NCBI GenBank assembly: GCA_023376005.1
Contig: CM042141.1
Coordinates: forward strand, 95,637,010 to 95,701,009
Direction: 5' to 3'
Origin: Doryteuthis pealeii
Lineage: Eukaryota > Mollusca > Cephalopoda > Myopsida > Loliginidae
Length of the DNA: 64,000 nucleotides
Positions 56,275 through 64,000 of the stretch are shown piece after piece. Below the pieces are notes generated by a model that did no database searches, had not been told where the DNA came from, and was given only the letters and a program-made list of their open reading frames with translations. A program made the translations under genes and the position numbers. Every line of letters begins with the position of its first letter. Positions within the stretch are counted from its first letter, which is position 1.

Positions 56275-56335
56275 AATTATTATCATTATTATATTATTAT
56301 TATTATTATTATTATCATTATTATTATTATTATTA
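56275..56335. repeat. (ATT)n microsatellite
   Basis: ATT trinucleotides with a few ATC. Confidence 0.95.
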
Positions 56336-56542
56336 AGTTATGTTATTAGACAGAATCTCACTTGATACACTCTTTCAGAAGGTGAAGGTGTTGTTGGTGG
56401 TGGAGAGGGAGATAGAAGGAATTCATTCAGTCATAAATATAATTGAATAATGTGTTAGACTTTACCTTTGAAATTGAATGGTCAATTCAATCAATAACTG
56501 AAAATATCTTAGTATTTATTGTCACCAACATGTACAGACCTT

Positions 56543-56830
56543 GGAGGCGCCTGTAGTGTAATGGTTATTATCATAGGAAATGGATACAGTGATATGAGTT
56601 CAAATCCTGGACAAGGCTGTTCACATTTCACATATTGCTAATACCTTGGGAAAGGTATGCATCCAACTATTCTCCCTCCAGCTATGGATAAATAGTTGGG
56701 CTGCCTGGGCTCTTTGACTTTGTATGGCAACTTGTGGTGGAGAAGGCAAATTCTGAATTCAAGCCTGTTAACACTCCACTTAAAAATAGACCCTGTGTCG
56801 CATCCTGCTGGGGAGGGAGATTGGTAAATA
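56543..56830 (+). repeat. SINE family B, full length
   Basis: The head has TAGTGTAATGG (a perfect A box by the TRGYNNARNGG rule) and 'gagttcaaatcctgg' (B box with one mismatch). The complete body and the tail 'tagaccctgtgtcgcatcct' follow. Confidence 0.88.
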
Positions 56831-56914
56831 CATATATATATACAGGGATGGGTTTAGCCTAAGAGAAGGGCAGGCAAAAAATGCCTTGGTGAACCCCTTA
56901 AAATCTGTTTGCAT

Positions 56915-57275
56915 TTCATGTAGTGCTAATAAAGGTATGCATCCAACTATTCTCCCTCCAGCTATGGGTAAATAGTAGGGCAGACTGGGCTCTTCAACAT
57001 TGGTCAGTGTTTATTTACTGCTAAACAAAAAAAAACCTAAATGAAGATCTAATTGCATTTCACATAGTGCTAATACCCTTGGGAAAGGTATGAATCCAAC
57101 TATTCTCCCTCTATCTATGGGTCAATAGTTGAGCAGATGGTGGTCTTTAACCTTGATATGGCAAATTAGTCTTGGAGAAGAGAAACTCTGATTTCAAATC
57201 TGTTAGATTCTGCTTAAAAGCTGATCGTGTGTTTTATCCTTCTCATATGGAGGGGTTGGGTAAATACATATTGCA
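56915..57275 (+). repeat. SINE family B, two partial copies
   Basis: 56915-57008 ('catgtagtgctaat' to 'gggcagactgggctctt') and 57050-57270 ('cacatagtgctaatacccttgg' through the tail). Both lack the tRNA-like head. Confidence 0.75.
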
Positions 57276-57564
57276 AAAATGTGACATTGTTTTCAATATT
57301 TCAGTTGATGCCCAGAATAAGTTTTTTATTTATAGAAGGGGGGGATAGAGGGGGAAAAATAGATATTTGAGTCAACAAGTTCCTGCTGAAAGGGGGACCA
57401 AAAAGAAGTGAGTTCACCGTCTTCTCACAGGCCAAACTTTCTTTTGATCAACAGTCTTCATCTTCGACCAGCAGCTGAAAATCCGTCGTGATAATCTTTT
57501 CTGACTGCCGTCTCACATAAGCCGAATGCTTCTCCCGCTTTGGTTATTTATGGGCATATTACCC

Positions 57565-57675
57565 AAACATCCGGGCACATCAGTCGAACCTTGTGTCCGT
57601 CCAGTGCCTAAATCGCATTTGTTTTTGCATGCAGGAGGATGCGGGTTCGATCCTGGCAGGCAAGATAATGTCTTG
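57565..57675 (+). repeat. tRNA-like SINE head (possibly family D)
   Basis: 'gatgcgggttcgatcctggc' (57639-57658) is a good B box and resembles the family-D heads. The A box is unclear and the body is absent. Confidence 0.4.
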
Positions 57676-57699
57676 CTCTTTTTCTTTTCTCGTTCTCCG

Positions 57700-58388
57700 T
57701 CATATTATTCTTTTAACTCTTTGCCTAATTTAAGCCACTGAAAGCGGCTCTCTTACTAATGTACAAAAACTGATGGTTAGTTCATTATAATTGAGTAGAA
57801 GGATTTAGATTACAATAATGATGGGACTTTTTGTATTATTTGTATTATTCGGGCTATTGTTTTCATCTTTATTGTTATCTAGACAATGTTTCAGCCAATG
57901 TACCCACTGGTCTTCTTCAGGTATTTCTCGTCAGACTCAGGAACCTTCTTGAACTCGGGAAACTTCTTGTCGAACTCAGGAGCCTTCATGTCATAATCAG
58001 GAGCCTCCACAGAATTTCAAGCCAAACCCTTTATTCAATCGAAGGGGCTAGAGTGTTCTCATTCCGTTAACCATGATCGGGTACATGTTTTAAGCTGCGT
58101 TAATTATTCTAAGGCCAGGATTGAACCTGCAGCCCATAGATAACTGTCAATTAGAACTGTATTAACTCAACGCCTATATCCATTGTGCCACATGTCCAAT
58201 AATCCAAATGATACAAATTCTCAAGCCTCATATCAAAAAATCAGAGAAATAATAGGACTTTATCTGAATAAAATGAGTTCTGATGTGAATAGATAGTGAA
58301 CTTTGAAATATCCCATCATACAGTTAAAAAATATCAAGAAAATTTGGTATGGCCATGGGGGAAATTTGGTAGGCAAAGAGTTAATTTG
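57700..58388 (+). repeat. Repeat J split by a SINE D
   Basis: 57700-57828 and 58247-58388 match the two halves of the J copy at 10835-11073. The junctions carry 'aataatgatgggactttt' and 'aataataggacttta', so a target duplication of roughly 13-15 bp is likely. Confidence 0.75.
57865..58198 (-). repeat. SINE family D, full length with tRNA-like head
   Basis: Minus strand: TGGCACAATGG (58183-58193), a perfect A box; GGTTCAATCCT (near 58118-58128), B box; then 'aatgagaacactctag' and a VNTR of 12-15-bp units ('gactcaggaaccttcttg' complement). The tail is CTGAAGA, one unpaired A, a six-pair hairpin with one mismatch, GAAAC (57888-57892), an ATTGT/ACAAT stem, and AATAAA. Confidence 0.85.
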
Positions 58389-58689
58389 TATAGAAATCAA
58401 TTTTTGTTTATTTTTCTGATTCATTTTTATTGGTGGAATTTTTTCATTTGATTTATCTGTTTATTTATTTAAAGTAGCAGTCATCAACTTGATTTGTTTT
58501 TGTTTTTAATCATTTCATACAATCATGTCAAAAAGTTGATGTCATTTTGAATTCACATTGTTAAATTGCAGAAAAATTAGTATTTCATTCTGGACTTGAA
58601 TGTTTTGCTTGGCACAAACAGCAATCACCATGTTATTCATTTCTGTTCTATGACCACCTTGTCAGATGGTGTAATAGAATACACCGACT

Positions 58690-58952
58690 ACACCTCTGAG
58701 AACAGGATATCCCCGTGGACTGAATAAAGGGTTAGGTTCAATGTTCTATGATGACTCCCGATTACGACAACAAGGTTCCCGACTATGATAAGAAAGTTCC
58801 CGAGTTCGAAAAGAAGGTTCCTGAGTCTGAGAAGGTTCCCGAGTCTGAGAAGATTCCCGAGTCCGACAAGAAATACCTGAAGAAGGCTGGAGGGCATATC
58901 GGCCGAAACGTTGTACAAATAACAATAAAGATGGGGACAATAGTCCGAATAA
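58690..58952 (+). repeat. SINE family D with expanded coding-like VNTR
   Basis: 'tgaataaagggttaggttca', then about eight units of 'gacaagaaggttcc.gag' (frame reads DKKVPES/EFEKKVPE), then CTGAAGA (58877-58883), one unpaired A, a six-pair stem GGCTGG/TCGGCC, GAAAC (58905-58909), a GTTGT/ACAAT stem, and AATAAA. The tRNA-like head is missing. The frame of 110 codons through the VNTR is a by-product of the unit length. Confidence 0.8.
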
Positions 58953-59344
58953 CGCAGATAATACTAATCATCAAGTCTCATCTCAAACATTCAGAGAAAT
59001 TTGAATATTGTATTCTTAAAAGTCCACAAGTGAAATTGTTACTTTTTAAATCTGTGTTGTCTCACAAAAATAACAATTAACATTTTATCAATATTGAGGC
59101 AAATGCCAAATTTTTTAATTTTTTTCTATTTTTTTATCCTTATACATCATTTATAATCTTTCCAGAAAAATGTCTAAATGTCATTTAAAAAAGTTTTTTT
59201 TTTTTCTTCAACTTGCTTGAACGCTGTCAAAGGCAGTTGTTATACTTTATGTAAATTCTCTTCCTATTTATAGACTAAATATTATAATTATAAAAAAAAA
59301 ATAACTGAATTGTGATAGCAATGGAATACTTACAGACTATCTAT

Positions 59345-59790
59345 ATAATAATACTGGGGAGAGGCCCCCTCCAATCAAATGGCTGTCACGTCAAGCCCTA
59401 GCACCTAGATGATTGTCCCAACCCTATTGCCCTTATGGATAGCCCCAACTCTTTTTATCATATCTAGAAGACAGTAACTGAGGGTCTTCATGTCCAGGGT
59501 ATGACGTTAAACACTATCTGATGGTGAGGTTCCAGTTCTGGAAGTTTGAATAATGTGGAGCACCCCTTCATCACTATTGCTCTCAGGTCCACTCTGATCT
59601 GGAGTGGTAGTACCTGTTGGAGTCCCATCTATAGGTTAAATAGAAAATTTGTTTACATTGATTGAGTTTAAAAAATAAACAAAAATTGAGTTTAAAAATT
59701 TTCTTCCAAACTATCTCTATGGATCTTTCAAAACTTTGCCAGCATTAAATGACCCACCATGGTTGACATGCCGTAAAACAAAACAAACAA
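59345..59790 (+). repeat. Dispersed repeat A copy
   Basis: 'gaggccccctccaatcaa', 'cacgtcaagccctagcac', 'gatggtgaggttccagttct', 'ggagtggtagtacctgttgg', and a tail of 'gacatgccgtaaaacaaaac'. Confidence 0.8.
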
Positions 59791-60236
59791 ACAAAATATT
59801 GGTGTTCCTACAAAATACAAACCTTATCATCATACAACACCCTCTGTCCAAATGAGTGTCGTCATGTCAGCTAAATAATGGATATTTCATTTTTATTAGA
59901 AAGAAAGAAAGGGGAAAATGACATGCTACACAGAAATATAATTAGAAAGAAAGAGAGTGAGGGAAAGATAGAGAGAGGGGGTGAGCAAGAGAGGAAGTGA
60001 TAACAGTAATCTGTTTTAATTGAACAGAATGAAAATATGAAAAGAAAGAAAGAAAAAAAACAGTTAGAGAGAGTTAAATCAAGATTATTATACTTTTTAA
60101 CATATTGAACTATTTGCAATAGTAAAAAAGTAAACATATCAAATGTTGTAATAATTAAATTATCATACTGTGGTATATCCACAGGTCCTGCTAGTTAAAA
60201 TATAGTGCTAAAAATCATAAATTTAACAGAACCGAG

Positions 60237-60832
60237 GTGGGTGGTAGTCCCCATGGTAGAGTGGTGTAGTAGTTAATGTGCTGGGGGCAGTGACATTGTA
60301 GTGAGTTCAAACTCTAGCTGCACTATAATGTTCACTTTTGGACCAATATAAATTTTCTTTAGTCTGGTTATGTTTGCAGAAATGGAATGAAGGAAGGCGG
60401 AACAAGGAAACAAGTAACCTACAAAGACTTAACTTTAATATTCCAATTTTTACTAGATTTTTGAGGAAGATTCTTCCCCGTCAAGAACTAGCTGCCTTCA
60501 TCTTCAACTCAGTCTTCTTAATTTCTGTTATCTGTTCTCTTCTCTCTTCCAAGCATGCTCAGATCATGCTTCTTGTTAAATAGGCATTCTGGGAGATTTT
60601 TATTTCTTTTATATTTGTTTTATTTTGTGGTCTTTACTACTTTATTCTATTATTTCATTTTGTTTTATTGTTGTTAATTTTTACCTTTTTTATTTCTATT
60701 TATTATTTAATCCCCACAAATACCTTTGGGAAAGGTATGAACCCCCTTATCCTCCCACTACTGTTGTTCTAAAAGAATGACTTTTGCATGAAAGTTAATA
60801 TGCCATTAAACAAAGAAAACAAACCAAACCAA
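60237..60832 (+). repeat. SINE family H split by a 366-bp insertion
   Basis: The head and first body part (60237-60348, 'gtagtgagttcaaactctag' B-box region) continue at about 60715 with 'aaatacctttgggaaaggta' and end with 'atatgccattaaacaaagaa' and a 'caaaccaaaccaaac' tail. The 366-bp insert (60349-60714) is T-rich, contains a frame of 81 codons on the + strand (60338-60583), and is flanked by AATA on both sides. Confidence 0.65.
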
Positions 60833-60840
60833 ACAATGAA

Positions 60841-61063
60841 ATAGCAATGACCCAACCTGGGAAATCATTTTGAATAATTGGACTGTTGATCAAGCAAGGT
60901 GTTTTTTTATGACCGTCACTCTTCTCATGACGCTTGTAGGAATGATAAGCATGCAAACACGATGATGTCAGTATTTGAATGAATTCTTCAAAAGTTTTTT
61001 GATACCTTGTTAGATCAACAGCCAAACTATTTAAAATGATTTCCCAGGTTGAGTCATTGCTAT
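60841..61063. repeat. Inverted repeat, arms 60 bp
   Basis: 60841-60900 and 61004-61063 are reverse complements with about six mismatches ('caacctgggaaatcatttt'). The loop is about 103 bp. The minus-strand frame through it (61130-60795) is an artefact of the palindrome plus loop. Confidence 0.85.
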
Positions 61064-61123
61064 GCTCAGATACATAAGGAACACATGAGAAAGGATACAG
61101 AAACAGAAATGTTATTTTTATAC

Positions 61124-61156
61124 ATACCACAATAAAGATGAGGACAACAGTTCAAA
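61124..61156 (+). repeat. SINE D 3' tail fragment
   Basis: 'caataaagatgaggacaaca' followed by 'gttc' matches the D tail. Confidence 0.6.
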
Positions 61157-61361
61157 ATTCAAAATTATAGTAATGCAAGTTAGTTTTTTTTTTAAATCCT
61201 GAAGAAGATTAGAGATGAATATCTGATATATATTTATTTTATTTATTGTACATATCAATCAAAAGGCTGAGTGTTGACAGACATATTTTTTTGAATATCA
61301 ATCAATCATCTTAACATTATCCTATTTTTACTTTCACTCATTACTCTTCCACATATTCATA

Positions 61362-61499
61362 CAACATGTGCCATAAAAGTATCAAGAGTGAAGCTGTATT
61401 TACCAAGATAGAAATGAACAATGAACGGAACGTTAATTTTTTCAGAATTAAAGGTGTGTTAAAAAGTACTAAAAATCTTGATACTTTTTTGACACACCT
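61362..61499. mobile_element. Decayed copy of the palindromic MITE
   Basis: 'aaaggtgtgttaaaaagtac', 'taaaaatcttgatacttttt' and 'gacacacct' (61450-61498) match 46554-46605. 'gccataaaagtatcaaga' at 61370 is the decayed other end. Confidence 0.75.
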
Positions 61500-62076
61500 C
61501 TATATCAAAACATAACTTACTTTAAAAAATTATTTATCTACAGAGCCAGCCAAATTTTAAATATTCTAAAATGTTTTTAATTAATGGTTACTAAGATGTT
61601 TTAAATCATCACTTAAGTTGTGATGGAACACTTATTTTCATGTCTGCATTTTGGCATAAGCTCTGATTTTCTATTTAAAAGATTTTGTTGGTTTGGAAAT
61701 GTGATGATAGCCATTTTCTACTCTAAATTAAAGAGACATTGCTTTGATATATTATATGCTGGTGCAGTTTTTCTCAATTTCCTTGATAAGGATTGAGGTA
61801 TTTTTGTTTTTGAAATCATTTATATATTTATTAAGGAATATGCTGTGAGCATATTTCTTATCAGTGATCAATAGTTTTGAAAATAGCTCCTTTATTTCCA
61901 GGGTCCTTCTGACATGCCAATATGAACTTTTTTTTTTTTTTATTCTTAACTTTGACAATGGCTTGATAGATAAGACTTGTTTAGAGGCAAAATCCATCAA
62001 AATGACAATGAAGCTTCAATCTTGGGTTACACATTGTGGTTAATGTTGATGATTTAGTTTGTTGTCTAGTGTGTAC

Positions 62077-62350
62077 TGGTTTGAGTTTGTAGGAAATGGA
62101 CTCATGACCCGAGTTCAAATCCTGAAATAAGCCACAGTTCACAGTGCTAATACCCTTGGGAAAGGTATGAATCTATCTATTCTCCCTCCAGCTATGAGTA
62201 AATAATAGGGCAGACTGGGCTCTTTAACCTTGGTAGGCAACCAGTCAAGAAGAAGAAAAACTCTGAATTCAAACTCCTTAAATCTCCACTTGGGGTGGTC
62301 ACTACTAGAATAGGCTCAGGCTTACTTAGGGATCTATTTCAATCTTTTTT
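62077..62350 (+). repeat. SINE family B, tail type 2
   Basis: The head is partly decayed ('cccgagttcaaatcctga' B box at 62108-62125). Then the body, then 'cacttggggtggtcactact' and 'aataggctcaggcttactta'. Confidence 0.82.
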
Positions 62351-62447
62351 TTTAATTTTTAATTTATTTATCTTCTTCTATGATTTACAACATGTTTTCT
62401 ATACAACTGTAAATAACTTTTAAAGTTTTTTTACTGAACATTTTAAT

Positions 62448-62515
62448 CCATCCGTCCCTATCACCCATCATTCTCGGATGGTCGTCTGTGCAGCATCCTG
62501 TATCCGCACAGATAT
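62448..62515 (-). mobile_element. Short RTE-like LINE fragment
   Basis: The minus strand reads CADTGCCTDDHPRMMGDRDG, clearly the DTGC...DL...M.DRDGW segment of the RTE C-terminus. It is cut by a (TA)n tract on the right and unrelated DNA on the left. Confidence 0.7.
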
Positions 62516-62639
62516 ATATATATATATATATATATATGCTCCCAACTGGTAGAGCTCTCTGAAGGACAATTTATCTGAAGTTTAAAGTAAGGCTCCTCTA
62601 TTAAAACAGATATGATCTCTCTCTGGTGACCTTGACATA

Positions 62640-62827
62640 CATACCTATGTATGTATTTATCTGTTAAATTCTCATTCGCTTGTAGGTGCTGATGATGGCC
62701 CAGTGGTTAAGACTCTTACTGATGATGAATTGGTTGGGTTTCAATCCTGGCTTGAAGTAACCTGTGAAGTCTAGCCACACTGAGGAGACATGGTACGGCA
62801 AAACACTGTGTCTGTGGATGACCAAGT
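62640..62827 (+). ncRNA. tRNA-head plus hammerhead unit, copy 2
   Basis: TGGCCCAGTGG (near 62697-62707) is a perfect A box, and GGGTTTCAATCCTGG (near 62740-62755) is B-box-like. Immediately downstream is exact type-I hammerhead geometry. Stem I is CCACA (62775-62779) with TGTGG (62813-62817), extended by GTC (62769-62771) with GAC (62820-62822) across an internal loop. The core CTGAGGA (62780-62786) is canonical. Stem II is GACAT with ACGGC (two mismatches). AAAA (62800-62803) stands where GAAA is required (G12 is A). Stem III is CA with TG (loop CTG), followed by T111-C112 as the UH cleavage site. Likely inactive because G12 is lost. A SINE-like ribozyme retroposon is the best reading. Confidence 0.72.
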
Positions 62828-62828
62828 A

Positions 62829-62867
62829 ATATATATATATATAATATATAATATATATATATATATA
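62829..62867. repeat. (TA)n microsatellite
   Basis: AT dinucleotides directly after the hammerhead unit, as also after copy 1 (14463-14485). Confidence 0.94.
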
Positions 62868-62869
62868 AA

Positions 62870-64000
62870 GGATTTTAGGTTTTGAGTAATTCCATATCAA
62901 ATCATCCAGAAAAAAGTAAAATTCCCCCCCCCCTTCAATTGGGATATTGGTCTTGCTAGGAAAAAATCAGAAATCATCAATAACTTAAAATTGGTTGACT
63001 TTAAGACTGTTTTGATAGCAGTTTTGAATTCTTGGGTAAAAATCATTTTATAAACCAATTTTTAGGAGTAGGGAAGCTCTAGAACTCATTTTACGTTATT
63101 TTTGCCCCCCCCCCTCAAATTTGAAGAGCTAAAAATCAACATAACTCTGCCAATTTTTTAAATTGGAAGCTCAAATTTTGGCGATTGGCTAACTTTAACA
63201 TAATCCACACTTGGACAACATTTTAGAAAAATTGAAAGGGGTGGGTGATATGGCCTGGATAATTTGACATGGAATTACAATTTTGTCCAATGAGAGAAAA
63301 TATTTTATAATAAAAAATAATGATAAGGTCAATGACTGGACTAAAAGGATTTTAGGAATACCCGGAAGTAAGAGAGATAGGGGGAAGAGAGTGTTGGTAT
63401 TAATTCAAATAAATATTATTTGTTTATTCTATGAATGAGTAACACAGATTAGAAATTAATATATTTTGTTTTAAGAAATGAGTCCATATATAACAAAAAT
63501 TTGAATTCAGCTCTTAATTGCCTGTTGAGTTACAGTGAAAAAAATGTATTCATCAAGCTAAGAATTAAATATGAGTCTTTATTTGTAGGTATCCAGTATT
63601 TCTTTCTTCTATAAATTGTTTATTTGAGTTATACTGATTAAAATTAAATTTAACAGTAAAAGAAGCTAAGAATTTGCATATTATGATATTCATTTATTTT
63701 AGGAATTGTTTGGTTTTTTTGTTACATATAAAATATTATCTTAAAAATGTAACCCTAAACTCATGAGTACTTTGAAACATAATTTTATTATTTTATGAGG
63801 TTAGTTCTTAATTTCCTGTTAAGTTACACTGATAAAAAATGTATTTGTTTCATTTCTTTTCTTTTCTGCCCAATTAAAATGTAACAATAAAAAGTAGCTT
63901 AGAATTTCAAAAGTATCCTTTTTTTCAAGTGGAAAATTTAGCAAATACTAGCAAATAGTTTGATTGTAAAAATATACTACCAAACATCACCTGGGGAAAA
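62870..64000. other. No gene recognised
   Basis: AT-rich DNA with two C-runs (62925-62934, 63105-63114). 'aa.ttcctgttgagttacag.g' type phrases recur at 63520-63550 and 63810-63840, suggesting a degenerate direct repeat of about 290 bp. Nothing coding is supported. Confidence 0.4.

Noticed and set aside
58877..58909. Full hammerhead ribozyme in family D
   Set aside because: The core boxes and two hairpins fit, but there is no stem I pairing and no UH cleavage dinucleotide after stem III. Kept only as a motif.
58748..59080. 110-codon frame with PES/KKV repeats as a gene
   Set aside because: It is the in-frame VNTR of a SINE D. The same unit lies in non-coding copies.
60795..61130. 111-codon minus-strand frame as a conserved exon
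   Set aside because: It lies across the inverted repeat 60841-61063, and the arms explain half of it. No family recognised.

Overview
This window looks like an AT-rich, repeat-saturated stretch of an animal nuclear genome, most likely a coleoid cephalopod (octopus-like). The grounds are several families of tRNA-headed SINEs, mariner-type and non-LTR (RTE-like and other LINE) remnants, very many (TA)n/(TG)n/(GA)n microsatellites, and no bacterial gene organisation. The species call is inference (moderate confidence). I see no complete host protein gene. One short reading frame on the minus strand (48888-49042) could be a coding exon. Most other open frames fall in repeats or low-complexity sequence.

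Layout. 0-3.4 kb holds two large inverted repeats (95-584 and 796-3407). 3.4-9.5 kb has degenerate direct repeats, a probable solo LTR (6917-7482), a LINE reverse-transcriptase remnant (8360-9080) and a three-copy tandem repeat. 10.1-10.7 kb is a two-unit direct repeat. 11.4-16.7 kb contains two more LINE ends, several SINEs and a decayed hammerhead-ribozyme unit (about 14290-14458). 17353-22789 is a very uniform satellite of about 70 copies of a 77-bp monomer, closed by a SINE inserted into it with a target duplication. 23-35 kb is microsatellite clusters, SINEs, hairpin elements and two broken mariner transposase genes. 35-40 kb carries LINE C-terminal fragments, long CTTT/GA tracts and hairpins. 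40-50 kb is mostly unique-looking AT-rich DNA with dispersed repeats, a foldback element with a nested palindromic MITE, an old RTE end and the candidate exon. 50-64 kb has more repeats, an RTE element whose 5' part is inverted, RTE 3' fragments, VNTR-bearing SINEs, and a second hammerhead unit (62690-62822).

The most interesting observation is a short repeated unit, seen twice (about 14350-14453 and 62690-62822), in which a tRNA-like Pol III A/B-box head is followed directly by a sequence with exact type-I hammerhead geometry. Each copy has lost different core bases, so the two together imply a canonical ancestor. A related but incomplete pattern (CTGANGA, hairpin, GAAA, hairpin) recurs at the 3' ends of several other repeat families. 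There is no operon-like cooperation of genes; what is coherent is a community of retroelements, their non-autonomous passengers, and satellite expansion.
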